A stretch of 64,000 nucleotides of DNA, taken from assembly GCF_000165425.1 (NCBI RefSeq), contig NW_001799634.1, positions 125,328 to 189,327 on the forward strand, written 5' to 3'. The DNA is from Paramecium tetraurelia (lineage: Eukaryota > Ciliophora > Oligohymenophorea > Peniculida > Parameciidae). A program made the position numbers and the translations under genes. This document shows, one piece after another, positions 38,995-49,894 of this stretch; position 1 is the first letter of the stretch; each line of letters begins with the position of its first letter. The notes under the pieces are model-generated. The model was given only the letters and a program-made list of their open reading frames with translations, was not told the origin of the DNA and ran no database searches.

Positions 38995-39321
38995 TTAATT
39001 ATTTATTTTAATCAAAAAGGTTTTAATATAAAAGTCTAACTTTAAAACTTTATAGAAATAGGTGTAATCCATAAATAATCTCTAATAATCTGTTATCAAT
39101 TGAAGATGTTTAATCTCTATCCTAAAAGTTGAAAATATCTTTACGCCAAATATTATATTATGATTATGTTAATTCAATAGTATTATATGGTAAATCTGTT
39201 ATTTCCATAAATTTATATTGAAAACATCTCCAATAGTAGAATTACATCAAAATTGATAAATGATCAAATATATCAATTTAATCTAAAAACCCATAAGCCA
39301 ACTAATATAATCAAATTAAAA
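38995..39321. other. Divergent intergenic, nothing recognised
   Basis: A 327-nt AT-rich spacer between the myotubularin gene and a plus-strand gene, presumably with both promoters. Confidence 0.5.
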
Positions 39322-39732
39322 ATGGCAAATTTTATAGGAAGAGCCAATTTCTATATAGATCATTAACGTTGCATTACTTAATTATTAGTATAATAATTGA
39401 TAATAATGATAATACTAAATAATTTCTAAATGTATGATAAGATTATAGTAACTGTAAGCCAAATTCCCCAAATAAATGAGAGTCTAACTTATAACTATAA
39501 TTTTCTGAACCATAATATCTCTGATATATTGCAGATATTGGTGTCAGTTGATTCATAAGATGATATTACTAACAATAAAAAGAATTATATATCGAATTTG
39601 ATGATAAGTTTTATTGTAACTGGAATTGGTGATCAATTTCAAGTATTTTAGCAGGGTTAATATAATAAAGAAGTTAGAGGATTCAAATTTATTTGTCTTT
39701 AAATGCAAATAATTCTGACATGCTAATATTGA
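39322..39732 (+). CDS. Small protein, possibly proteasome chaperone 3-like
   Basis: The ATG at 39322 opens 136 codons ending in TGA at 39730-39732, starting MANFIGRANFYIDHQRCITQ. The pattern is an amphipathic strand, then DKIIVTVSQIPQINESLTYN, then ILQILVSVDSQDDI and NLMISFIVTGIGDQF. This is loosely like proteasome assembly chaperone 3 (a strand-rich start, xxDKIGTxx, then LLGxxDD and a helix). That likeness is weak and rests on pattern only. There is no signal peptide. It is convergent with the next gene, with a 60-nt gap. Confidence 0.55.
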
Positions 39733-39792
39733 AAATGGATATTTGTAAATTTAAACTAATTTTAATATATATTCATGTATCTGTATTCAGAA

Positions 39793-40080
39793 TCAAAATG
39801 TTTGACAGCAGGATTCTGCTGGTTCTTCATAATTAGAATTATATTGTTTCCAGTTTTCTACAATAAATACTTAATTTAAGTTGGTTGAAATGCGAAGACG
39901 CTTTAACTTCGACACATTGTTTTTACCTTATTTTTTCAGTATGCTTTTTAGGTTCTAACTTCTTTAACTTGAGATGACCAAATTTTCTTAATTATGTTGT
40001 GCTTCTTCTATTTAATCATATTCAGGAGGTATAAGAGATCTCGTTCTAAGGGAATCTATAGCATGTACTTTCTAAGACAT
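39793..40080 (-). CDS. Small basic protein, possible PP1 inhibitor-like
   Basis: An intron-free frame of 95 codons runs from ATG 40080 to TGA 39793-39795, starting MSQKVHAIDSLRTRSLIPPE. The core reads SILKKQGKNNVSKLKRLRIS, then NQVFIVENWKQYNSN, ending SCCQTF. The SILKK...V-x-V/I-ENWKxYN pattern resembles the short region around the PP1-binding site in inhibitor-type regulators. The family name is tentative; the ORF itself is convincing. Confidence 0.6.
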
Positions 40081-40191
40081 TGTAGAGTTGAGTATTGAGA
40101 ATTAGAGAAATGAAAAATATTAAATTTTAATAAAATGAAGGGTATAATTGGTTCTTAAGGCAGCAAAGTCAATTTATGAAATAACGCAGAA

Positions 40192-40435
40192 ATGTAAGAA
40201 ATAGAAGGGAGAGATGATGTGATTGAAGAACTGAAATGTTTATCTCAATTTGAATGTTTGACATTATTTTTATAGATGGGAGGATTGGAATACCGTAAAT
40301 AAATGAATTTAATCAGATATGAAAAGATAATAAGATTTTAACTTAAAAATACTTGATAATCAGAAAGTTATTATTACTATTCAATTGCATAAGACATGTT
40401 TTCAATAGAGTCTTGAATTTGATGAAGATAATTGA
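40192..40435 (+). CDS. Small hypothetical protein
   Basis: The ATG at 40192 reads MQEIEGRDDVIEELKCLSQF. A 22-nt intron ending in CAG after GLEY leads to HMKRQQDFNLKILDNQKVII, ending FQQSLEFDEDN with TGA at 40433-40435, about 70 residues. The same frame is open further upstream with ATG at 40136 (MKGIIGSQGSKVN), but a TGA separates that from the rest. The true start is therefore uncertain: either the upstream Met with an intron I cannot place, or the internal Met. Confidence 0.5.
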
Positions 40436-41107
40436 ATATTGATTTAGTGATTTTAATGATGGCTTTATTAACTCTATTGTGGTTGTTTATTTATTAATAA
40501 CATATGAATTAGTTGAAATAGAGGGTTTGATTTTGAAGAAATTATAAATTTAGATTCTAGTAGATATATGTATATATAAGGAATTAAATTAATAGATTGA
40601 ATAATTGGCTTTTTGTTTTTCAGTTTTAATTAAATCCCTATTACAAATACTTAAATATTATAAAAATAAACAGCCTTCTATTGTAAGTATAAATAATAAG
40701 GCAAAACTCTATAATAAGATTAACCAAGTTATATTCGAATTTATATTTGATACCTATAATCAGCATATACATTCAAGGAGCTTAGAATAAGTGAGATTTC
40801 CTTTACTAAATATAATTATGTAAATTATTGTTTAGAGAGAAATTTACTTAAGTCGACTTTTTTAATTATAAATTTTCTTTTTGGGAATAGGGTATCCTAT
40901 TTATCAGTTATTTAGGAGAAAGAATATAATAATATAGGATTAAAAATGATTTTAGAAGCTGATATTACAAATTAACCTATGGCAAAGATTGAAAAAGAAG
41001 GGTAATTTAAACAATTAATATAGAGCATATAATTACGATAAGAAACTTTTAAAATTTGTTATTTATACTATTATTTAATTATTTATAAAGTGATAAATTA
41101 ATTAAAA
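40436..41107. other. Long spacer with weak open frames
   Basis: A plus-strand frame from ATG 40605 (MAFCFSVLIKSLLQIL) stays open for about 115 codons with TAA/TAG as Gln. Another frame is open from about 40752 into the kinase gene. Both are Ile/Tyr/Asn-rich as expected for AT-rich non-coding DNA, and I see no family resemblance. I treat this as non-coding. Confidence 0.4.
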
Positions 41108-42613
41108 ATGCAAAATAAAATATTTGAACCAGCATAAATAGATCTGAGTATAAACCTACGATTTCAATTATAATCCAAATTTCTATCCAAAAATAATAAA
41201 TATATTGAAATTTTGTGTTATGAAAATCTATTGTTCAAGAAGGTAGTTCTGGATACATATCTCTAGTCGTAAAAATCATTCAAAATGACGAAACTTAACA
41301 GTGTTTTAAGATATTAAATCAAACATGAATCCACTTCCATAATTTTGAGGTTGGAAAAGGATGATTGTTTATTTAAAGAATATTTATTTCTTGATAAGTC
41401 CAGTCCTTGGGAATAAAAATTAAAATCTCAAATTCCCTAACTAGACTATTAGACATACTATGAACTTGAGAAGTTGATAGGAAGTGGAAGTTTCGCATCC
41501 GTCTACATAGCTAAAAGGAAAACAGATGGAAATAAATTAGCAATTAAAGCATTTCTTAAGAAAATGCTTATGTAGAAAGACCCAGACAAATGGAGAGTAA
41601 TCGATTTAAATTTAATCTTAGGAATCAATTGATAATGAAATCAAAGTCATGAAATCTTTAGATCATCCCAGCTTATTAAAGTGTTACGATCATTTTGAAA
41701 ATCGCGCATAATGTTATATAGCAATGGATTGGGCTAGAGGAGGAACTTTAGAATAGGGATTATGCAAATTGGAAGAGCCTTTGCCATTTCTTACAGTCAA
41801 AGTTATTTTCCGATAAATTGTTGAAGCAATAAAATACATGCATTCTCGAGGATATATGCATCGAGATCTAAAGCCAAGTAATATACTTCTCAAGAGACCC
41901 ATGCCGTTGAAACAATTCTCACTAATTGCTCAAGCAGATCCTAATATAGTAGTCAGTGATTTTGGAGTAAGCTCAGAAATAAAGGTTGATATGGATGTTG
42001 GAAGATACTGTGGTTCTCCAGGTTTTATGGCTCCAGAAGTTATTCTTTGTGAAAATAACCAAACCTTAACCTACAACGAGAAATGTGATATCTTTAGTTT
42101 AGGATGCATATTATATAGATTGTAAATTAAGGTTCATATTAAATTGGTAGAATCACCCAAATAAGCCATTATTTATATGGATATGAATTTCAATGGGCTA
42201 TGAAATAATAGAAATTTAGAATGCGCGATTTCGACTGGATATAAGATTTAAGAAGAGCTATATTTAAAATAAGGCATTAACAAAAATATTAAACCAATTT
42301 ATTATCTAGTGATCCCAAAATAGAGACCTTCTTGCGAAGAAATATTAAATAGCAAGATCCTTACATGTAGAATTAGATAATGATGGTTGCCCTCTATTCA
42401 TCAATTATAAGAAACCAAAAATCCTCTTCAATTTAGTAAATTAAAACCCCTAGACTACCAACAAAATCTGCTAGCAATTGTAAATTACCATAATTATCTC
42501 CAAATCATTTGCATATTAATAACCATAACAATAATCATACTAATAAAAAATCAGGTAATTTCTTATTACCTCCAATAAATAATAGAGTTAAAACTGAGTA
42601 AAGCGAATATTGA
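41108..42613 (+). CDS. Ser/Thr protein kinase
   Basis: The ATG at 41108 starts MQNKIFEPAQIDLSINLRFQ. The frame is open further upstream, so this start is a choice. After about 110 residues with PH-like spacing comes a complete kinase core. It has LIGSGSFASVYIAKRK (Gly loop), LAIKAFLKK (VAIK Lys), HRDLKPSNILL (catalytic loop), VVSDFGVSS (DFG), CGSPGFMAPEV (activation segment and APE) and CDIFSLGCILYRL. Introns are 25 nt (GTAATCG...ATCTTAG) before ESIDNEIKVM and 29 nt (GTAAATT...TTGGTAG) after LYRL. The tail is Asn/Gln/His-rich, ending TEQSEY with TGA at 42611-42613. All catalytic residues are present. The subgroup is unclear (CAMK- or ULK-like). Confidence 0.88.
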
Positions 42614-42944
42614 TTCATATTTATACTTAATATTCTATTAATTAATTAGTATAATCAACTTACCTTTCTATTTTTCAGATATTAATTATTTGTTTATTAA
42701 TCCTAGAGATAAAGGATAGTGTTCAGGTAAAATATTTTTAAGATTAAATTTGTTTAATTATTCAGAAATTTGTTGAGTTGAAGTTGGTATATTCGTGTTA
42801 CCTATTGGAGTAAAAAAAGTAATAGAAAAAGGTCTTTAAGATTCAAAAATTGTAATTGTAAGCACACTCAATATTATTTATTATTAACTATTTTGTATTC
42901 TTTACAACTACACTCATTGATATTGATATTAACAAATTTAATTA
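42614..42944. other. Intergenic, nothing recognised
   Basis: A 331-nt AT-rich spacer between two plus-strand genes, presumably the promoter of the SR-type gene. No motif stands out. Confidence 0.5.
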
Positions 42945-43599
42945 ATGGGTGAGATTGTCCCTAATCAACTCTTCGTCGCTGGATACAGTCGCAGCAAAGT
43001 GACTGATGAAAGAGATGTGAAGGAAATCTTCAGAAAATATAGCTCTGTCAAAGAAGTCGCTTACAAAGGCTCGTACTCTTTCATTGTAATATATCCACCT
43101 TATCAGACTTTCAATAGCGAGAATGAAGCTTAAGAAGCACTAAAAGAGACCAATGGAATGACTTATAAAGGTCAGAAACTCAAGGTTGATATTGTGGATA
43201 ATCGAAAAAGTCGAAAAACTGGACCTTCTGATAGTGATTTGTGTTTCAAATGCAATAAAGGCGGACATTGGTATAAATGTTAATTAATTCTTAACAGGGC
43301 TAGAGATTGTCCAAATGGCAGATCACCTCGAAGAAGTAGAAGATATTCAAATTCCAGATCTAGGTAGGTTATTTATGTAAATATATTCTAGACGTCACAG
43401 AAGGAGATCTGATTCTCGTTCATATTCTTCCTAATCTTCCTCAAGATCAAGAAGAAGAAATAGATACTCAAGAAATAAACACAGACACAGCAGAAGTCCA
43501 AAGAGACAAGACAAGCCAAAGAAGAGAAGTATTAGTAGAAAAAGATCACCCTCAGATTCTTAATCATCAAAGAGAGCTAATTCAGACTCAAAGTCTTGA
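42945..43599 (+). CDS. SR-type splicing factor: RRM, CCHC zinc knuckle, RS tail
   Basis: The ATG at 42945 starts MGEIVPNQLFVAGYSRSKVT. The RRM carries LFVAGYS (RNP2-like) and GSYSFITF (RNP1-like), the latter restored by a 21-nt intron at 43086-43106. A 27-nt intron at 43271-43297 restores a CCHC knuckle, CFKCNKGGHWARDC. A third intron (43364-43391, 28 nt) leads into an Arg/Ser-rich tail ending SDSKS, with TGA at 43597-43599. The three removed pieces are GTA...AG introns that repair domain signatures exactly, which makes the model strong. The likely role is a nuclear pre-mRNA splicing or mRNA-export factor, like SRSF7/RSZ proteins. It is about 190 residues. Confidence 0.92.
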
Positions 43600-43680
43600 A
43601 TAAGAATGGGAAAAACACATTTATTCATCAAAACATTTTATAATTGTAATAGTTAGTTACTCTCCTATGCACAAAATTAA

Positions 43681-44595
43681 TCACTACAATTTTACACCTT
43701 TGATAATACCAGTCTTGATTGCTCCCTCTCCTATGAGAAGTAACAGGACTTAAAAAAATGTCACAATTTACTTCTTTATGTATTTGTTTTGACTCTTCAA
43801 TTTGTAGAGTGCTTTTTCGTACTTCAACTTTTTTTTACTCTTGAATTATTAATTCTGTTATCTCTTCTCCTCCTCATTAAAGTAAGATTCTATGTCTCTC
43901 TAGAATTATCATTACCTTTAACTTAACATAGGTAATCTTCCTTGGATCATCCTCTCCTACCTCGTGTAATTTCTATAACTTTTTAACTTTTAAAATCTCA
44001 AGTCTCCCAACCTTTTTCTATTCTCTCTTCTATTTCTTCTTATCCTTAATTCTCTTTAAATTCTCTTCATAAAACTCATCCATTCCTCCTTCTTCTAAAT
44101 GCTTTTCTACATCTTACATAGCCTCTAACATATCTCCAGAGTTTATTGATATTCTTGATTCCTCAGAATCCTATTCTTAGTCTCATTTTATAGTGAGTTC
44201 TATCTACATCTTCCAATAAAATCTTAATTTTTCAAATCATCTTTCATCTATATCTTTTCTATTATTATTCCTTTAACTTCTAATGAATATTCATCTATAT
44301 CAATTATGCATACTTCTAGTAATTCTCACTCACCTCAATTAACTCTTTCAAATAATAAGACTACATTAATTCAACTCTTATAATCAAATATATTTTAATT
44401 TCAGTTCCTTTTCTTACAATCTTCTTTAATATTTTAATTTTCCTTCTGATCAAAGTTATTTCCTTGGGAATCCCTTTAAATTCTTGCCAAATCCAAAACA
44501 TCAGCATCTTCTTCAGCTTATAATTACAATGCTTTTGCTTCCATTTCTTCCTCCAGCTCAGAATCTGAATCTCCTGACTCTGCACTCCATGACAT
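43681..44595 (-). CDS. Charged coiled-coil protein, unidentified
   Basis: The ATG at 44595 starts MSWSAESGDSDSELEEEMEA. The N-terminus is acidic and followed by helical Lys/Glu-rich exons (DMLEAMQDVEKHLEEGGMDE, then KRIKDKKKQKREQKKVGR and KITY...RDIESYFNEEEKRQQ). It ends IKGVKLQ with TGA at 43681-43683. Several short introns are needed, and the one near 43910 is either 16 nt or an alternative 28 nt with a GTT start. It may be nucleolar or RNA-associated judging by its acidic start and basic helices, but I do not recognise the family. It is convergent with the SR-type gene, 81 nt apart. Confidence 0.65.
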
Positions 44596-44697
44596 ATTTA
44601 GACTCCACTTAAAATTGAAGATGAGATGTCAGACGTCAATTAAATAATTCATATTTATATATAATAATCAAAGAGGCTGACGACTTAATGATTACTA

Positions 44698-45344
44698 ATG
44701 AAGCTATCAAATATATTTTTGATTTATACCTGGCCGTTCCTATACCTGTAAATTATTTGACTGCCTATCAATAATTAATTGAGTAAATGGAAAAGAATAA
44801 TATATATGCAGATTCAATTAGCAATTCAATAGAAATATTTGTTTAAAATAAACACCCAACAGAGGTATTCTTTAAATTTATGAATTTCTGTTATGAGAAA
44901 TATAGAATTTCTAATAGTTCTCATAAACTCTCATTTAAGAATTTGAATTATTCAGACATTAAAAGTAACAAGTAGATAGACGATTTTTTTAAACTCTGCT
45001 TAATCTTTATCTAAGTTCAAAAACATTATAAAAATCATTAAAATGGATAAAAAGTTAATAGAGTTATATTTGAAAATGTATTCGATGAAAATAACGAAGA
45101 TTTTATAGGTTTTATAAATAATGTAAATTAAACTTTATAAAATGTATAGAAAGCAGTAATATTAATCTTATGATTATGATAGCAATGCTATCAAGATTTT
45201 AGTATGACTTATTATTAGTCATCGGATGATGAAATAAGTGATGAAAATCTTGATTAAGAAATATCATAGGAATTTGAAATTATAGATTATGAGGATTTGA
45301 TTAAATATCAATTTACAGAAAAATGGCCACAAAAGAAAATATGA
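44698..45344 (+). CDS. Hypothetical protein with acidic tail
   Basis: The ATG at 44698 starts MITNEAIKYIFDLYLAVPIP. The frame is continuous through NKHPTEVFFKFMNFCYEKYR and FENVFDENNEDFIG to a 27-nt intron (GTAATAT...TGATAG) after VQKA. The second exon is acidic (SSDDEISDENLDQEIS), ending EKWPQKKI with TGA at 45342-45344. It is about 200 residues and mostly helical. The next open frame begins at 45323, overlapping this end in another frame, so the true 3' end could differ. The family is not recognised. Confidence 0.65.
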
Positions 45345-45960
45345 AATTATTGATTCCATCAAAGTATGAAAGTGCCCTACTTGTCAAAAAGTTAGAGCAT
45401 ATTTTTTAGCATAAAATATAAAAATCACAATTCAAACTATAAATAAATTTAATTTTGGTCAACCTTGTAGGAAATTTATCCCCTATGACCTCATGGAGCG
45501 ATGATCTTTCTGAGATGTAATGTTTTCATTTTTTTAAGGCATTAATAATGCTCTTTATATCTTTTTATAGTAATTTAGAGATTCATTCATTAAGTTTCTT
45601 AGGAGAGGAAACACTATTTATTAAATCAATGTTGAGAAATTCTATTTTTTAAAAGCTATTCTTGGGAACAATAATTTCTACTATATATCAAGCAGAGATG
45701 ATGGCTTTTTACTGGGTTTTATTATACTGGTTGTTATTATGATTCATTATATAAAGAATAATTTGCATCTCTTGGTTGATGTTTAAATTTGGCTAACTGT
45801 TTGACTTCATATAAAGGTTTGAGTCTTTATGATTGTTTGTATTTCTACTTGGTTTTTTTAGGGTTGAGCTTCTTCCGACTTCTTTTATGGAAACTAAATC
45901 CAGGAGGTATATAAAATTTGAATTAAAATATCATTTATATCATCATTTATTATTCGTTTA
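45323..45960 (+). pseudogene. Acyltransferase-3-like membrane protein remnant
   Basis: A frame from ATG 45323 (MATKENMKLLIPSKYESALL) is open to about 45743 and contains EMQCFHFFKALIMLFISFY. That resembles the first membrane segment of ciliate acyltransferase-3 proteins (LxxLHFLKxLAM). A second frame nearby reads DDGFLLGFIILVVIMIHY, like the DGFFxLSGFLL segment of the same family. The two are in different frames without a good intron between them, and no later segments are present. I read this as a truncated, decayed copy; a short living gene cannot be excluded. Confidence 0.35.
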
Positions 45961-46480
45961 AATTAATATTACTGTAATATATTATTAATTGATTATTTGT
46001 AAATTTATTGAATCATAAGATCTTATATAGATAGCAATGGGATTATATTCTGTTATCCTAATTAACCAACTTAATTTCATTAGATTTATGTTAATTAATG
46101 GTTTTAATAATATAATTATCTTATAATTACAAATGAAACCCATAAGTTAATTTCATCTTTTTTTAAGATAATTAAATTGATAATTTATCTTATGATTATT
46201 CACCATCTTAGTCTGATTAATTATTTCTTTTAAATATGAAATATTCATATAATTCAGTGTATTATTCCAAAATAAATACTTATAAATTACATTGAAATTC
46301 ATCATTTTTGAATACATAATCTAAAGGCTTATCTTATAATCAAATTCTAATAATAGTTATTAACCCAGCTGAATTAGATAAATAATTTTGTCTTAATTAC
46401 TTACTCCATTATATTCTTTGGAGTTAACAAAATAAATTATTTTTTTTTTGTGAGTTAGTGATTTACAATTATTTGCAACT
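45961..46480. other. Non-coding, nothing recognised
   Basis: AT-rich DNA without a defensible frame on either strand, between two decayed-looking blocks. Confidence 0.45.
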
Positions 46481-46990
46481 TCATTACTTTGATCCTTTCT
46501 TTTGACCGTCCAACATTTCAGCACCATCACCGCCTGATAATTTATTTTAAGTAACTTTATAAAATGCAACAATTATATTGTTTATCTTAACTTTTCAGAG
46601 AAGTTGCATCCAGGACTATATTATATCAATTCACATTAAATTTATCGCCAAATCCTCTAGTCTATCAAAAATAGTTGTATATATCGGTTTGAACTTAATC
46701 AATATCCCTAAAATATTTGAATATCTAAATACCCATCTCTATTACTTTATATAGACTTAGCAAAAATACCAAATCCAAACATTAAAATTCAGCTTTCTTT
46801 ACTGATCTTAAATTTAGCTTGTTCGTAATAGAATTTAGCCTATGAAAAATTAAAGTATCAATCACTTTATGATGATTGTCTCTATCTTTAAAAAATAATT
46901 ATTTAACATATTATCCACTTGAAGTCACTTTCTACTTATTCCTATTAAATTATCCTTGTCTTATTGTTTCTCTTTCTATTATAATTCTTA
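46481..46990 (-). pseudogene. Decayed alpha-SNAP/TPR-like block
   Basis: Minus-strand fragments look coding but fall in different frames. They are AKFYYEQAKFKISKES, LYKVIEMGIQIFKYFRDIDQ followed by a DRLEDLA patch, and a last piece VAFYKVTQNKLSGGDGAEML ending with TGA at 46481-46483. The middle piece resembles the helix pair of SNAP proteins (IEIYxEMGRFxxAAKYFREI). I cannot join them with normal introns, so a relic is more likely than a gene. The SNAP call is weak. Confidence 0.3.
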
Positions 46991-47329
46991 GTCTTTATTC
47001 TGAATATCAAAACTCTTAAGAAAACTTTAAGAAATTGCTTCTTTTATTCAGATATTTCTGGATTATCATTATTGGAATACATTATTACAATATATTAATA
47101 ATTTATATAAACCCATAAAGAATTAGTGTGATTCTAAGTTATACAAATAATTGTCAGTGGATTTAGATTAGGATCATAATCTCTGAGGCAATACTCTAAA
47201 ACATGGTTATTGTCATCAATATTATGATAAAGAGACGTATGGTTTAACTTGGAAGCTTATACTGATTAATAGTATATGCTTTGTTTCAATATACCAATAT
47301 TATTATTAATTCATTATAATTTTTATCTC
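46991..47329. other. Non-coding, nothing recognised
   Basis: A 339-nt spacer before the nucleotidyltransferase gene. No motif stands out. Confidence 0.45.
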
Positions 47330-48450
47330 ATGAGCAAAAATGTTCATCATTCTAAACATTAAAATAACAAAGATGTAATAATGATAAATGAGGAAGAAGA
47401 TGAACCAAAAATGTAGATATACATATCATTAATTTAAGTTTTAAGAAAGTAAAAAATGATAATGAAGATGATTGTGTAATAAATGTAGATGTTATTCCAT
47501 GGATGAGTAAGAAGACAATGATGATCAAGCATCCAGTTTTGAGATTGCACAATGAAATAATTGAATTTTTTGAATATATCTCACCATCTGATCAAGAACA
47601 TAAAAGAAGAGTCACTGCTTATATGAGAGTTGAAAAATACTTGTAAGATATAGCCCCAGAAGCTTAAATTGAATCATTCGGTAGTTTCAAAACAAGGATG
47701 TATTTGCCTAATGCAGATATAGATATGGTAATGATAGAAACATCTTGCACACAAAAATAATTATTTAAAAAGGTTGCTGCCAAAATGATGAAACAAACTA
47801 ATAAATTTGAAAATGTTAATTTAATAGCAAATGCTAAAGTACCAATCATTAAGTTTATTGAAGTGGAATCTTAATATCATTTCGACTTGTCATTCAATTA
47901 ATTAGATGGATTAAAGCAAATTGAAGAATTAGAAAAGGCTTTTGAAATATATCCTGAATTGAAATTTCTTTTAATGACCTTAAAGTGTGTTCTAAGATAA
48001 AGAGATTTAAATGAAACATACAGTGGAGGAGTGGGTTCCTTCTTATTATTCTAGATGATCCTAGCTTTTCTAAGAGAATATCGTAAAGATTTCTTCTAAC
48101 ATAATAAATAAGATCAAATCAAGAATGTTACTTTGGGAGAATACATGATTAAGTTCCTAGAATTCTATGGAATCAAGTTTGATGTATCAAGGAAGAAGAT
48201 TGTTATGGGTCAAGGAGGAAGAATTGAAAACAAGTCCACATAAGATGACAGATTCTCATTAATCAGTCCATAAGATCCCGATCATGATGTTGGTCATAGT
48301 AGTTATAAGATCAAGGAAATATTTAAGATCTTCTAAAATAGACACAATTTCTTAACCAATTATAATTTTAAGTCTGGAGAGTCTGTACTTAGATACTTAA
48401 TTAATCCAACAGATCAGAAGTTTTCATTTCTTAAACCAGCTTAGTTTTGA
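47330..48450 (+). CDS. Non-canonical poly(A) polymerase, TRF4/PAPD-like
   Basis: The ATG at 47330 starts MSKNVHHSKHQNNKDVIMIN. A 26-nt intron (GTAGATA...TTTAAG) puts the acidic leader in frame with DVIPWM. The nucleotidyltransferase core has ESFGSFKTRMYLPNADIDMV (GS motif and Asp-x-Asp) and SQYHFDLSFN for the third Asp. The PAP-associated region follows with LKFLLMTLKCVLRQRDLNET, YSGGVGSFLLFQMIL and LGEYMIKFLEFYGIKFD. It ends FSFLKPAQF with TGA at 48448-48450. All three catalytic acids are present. The family adds short oligo(A) or oligo(U) tails to nuclear RNAs for exosome decay (TRAMP) or processing. It is about 365 residues and lacks extra N-terminal domains. Confidence 0.9.
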
Positions 48451-48898
48451 AATACATTTACATGTTATTGTTTAAATACAATCTAAAAACACAAATATAT
48501 TATAGATATTATTATAATTAGAAAATAGATATTTAAAATTACTCACAATTTTATTATAATTCCAAACTATCAATAATAAATTTATCATTATGGATAGACA
48601 ATTGATATTGTTCAATAATAGTTTGATGAATTCTTTTGTTAAAATATCAAAGCACTAAATTTCTAATGATAATTAATATAACTTACTTTTCTTCTTAAAT
48701 CTGATTTTTAATGTATACTAATTTATTTACATAATTATTGATAGGAATATTTATATATTCTCTTTGATTTTTTAATTATATATCTATTTATTATAACATA
48801 CATAATGACCTTTAATTAAATGGCAGAATAATAAAGTATCTAAAAATTGAAATTTAACTAATAAAATATCGAATTCGAATTCAATAATATATTTAAAA
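48451..48898. other. Intergenic, nothing recognised
   Basis: A 448-nt AT-rich spacer between two plus-strand genes. No frame or motif stands out. Confidence 0.5.
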
Positions 48899-49441
48899 AT
48901 GCAATAAGATACTAATAGTGCTTTGGAAATGACTGATGGATAATTGCAATTATAGCCTGTCTAAATTGAAACTAAATAAGGTAATGCTCCAACGCATATA
49001 ATTAGTTGTATATACATAATCCATGATTACAACATAGCCTCAACCATACTATCCTCCTCCTCCTCCTCCACCCTCTAATCCTCAAGTAAATATTGTTGTT
49101 TAGACTGCTCCTTGTAAATTTAATTATAATAAATTATAGATTAACCTCCCCCTCCTTAGGAAGTAATAGTAGTGAATACTTCATTAGGGAATACTGCATT
49201 ACTTTGTAATCAATCAAGATTTCCAATATTGATGACTTGTCCATACTGTTCAAAGTTGGGGACAACAAGAATTAACTTCCTACCAGGAGCAGGAACATGG
49301 TGTTGTTGTTTCATATTGCTTTTATTTGTATGGGTATGCTTCTGGATTCCTTTTGTGTCTGAAAATTGTCAAGATGCGAATCATATGTGTCCAAACTGTG
49401 GGTAACTTGTTGGAACATGTCTTTACAAAGTGTGCGGATGA
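48899..49441 (+). CDS. LITAF-domain membrane-associated protein
   Basis: The ATG at 48899 starts MQQDTNSALEMTDGQLQLQP. Two introns (25 nt after IETKQ; 26 nt after QTAP) join a Pro/Gln/Tyr-rich linker (QPYYPPPPPPPSNPQ, then QPPPPQEV) to a C-terminal LITAF domain. That domain has a CPYC knuckle, a hydrophobic insert GTWCCCFILLLFVWVCFWIP and a closing CPNCG knuckle. The four Zn-ligand Cys are present. The TGA is at 49439-49441, for about 160 residues. LITAF/CDIP1 proteins are monotopic endosome/lysosome membrane proteins with proline-rich tails, which fits this architecture. Confidence 0.9.
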
Positions 49442-49894
49442 ATATGATTTAAATGTTATTTGTATTTGTTTCTATCAATGCAATCTATGTATCAAATTTT
49501 ATTTGTATAGTAATATATATAGTGCAGTATTTAATAATTTAGAATATAATAGATTCATAATTTATTTAAGATATTCTGATCAAGAGATAAAAGATAATAA
49601 ATCAAATGATATCACTAATTTAATTTATTAAGTTATTAGGAAATTCAATCTTGATTAATTTGAAGAGTATTGAGTTTCTCACCAAACAAATTACAACTGA
49701 GACAATAATAAATTATTAAAATTCACAACAATATATTGAAAGTTGGAAATAATTATCCAGGTATAGACTTGAATATTACAAGACAATTAAATTATTAAGA
49801 TTTATTGATTTGAACACTTCAGCAAATTTGAATAAATTAAGAATTTATAATATTATCATAATTACATATATTATAATCAAATATTTACCTATAA
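49442..49894. other. Intergenic, nothing recognised
   Basis: About 450 nt downstream of the LITAF gene. An open stretch overlapping its end is only a shadow frame. Confidence 0.5.

Noticed and set aside
49326-49631. 101-codon plus-strand ORF overlapping the LITAF gene
   Set aside because: It begins inside the LITAF domain in another frame; the LITAF frame keeps all zinc-binding Cys.
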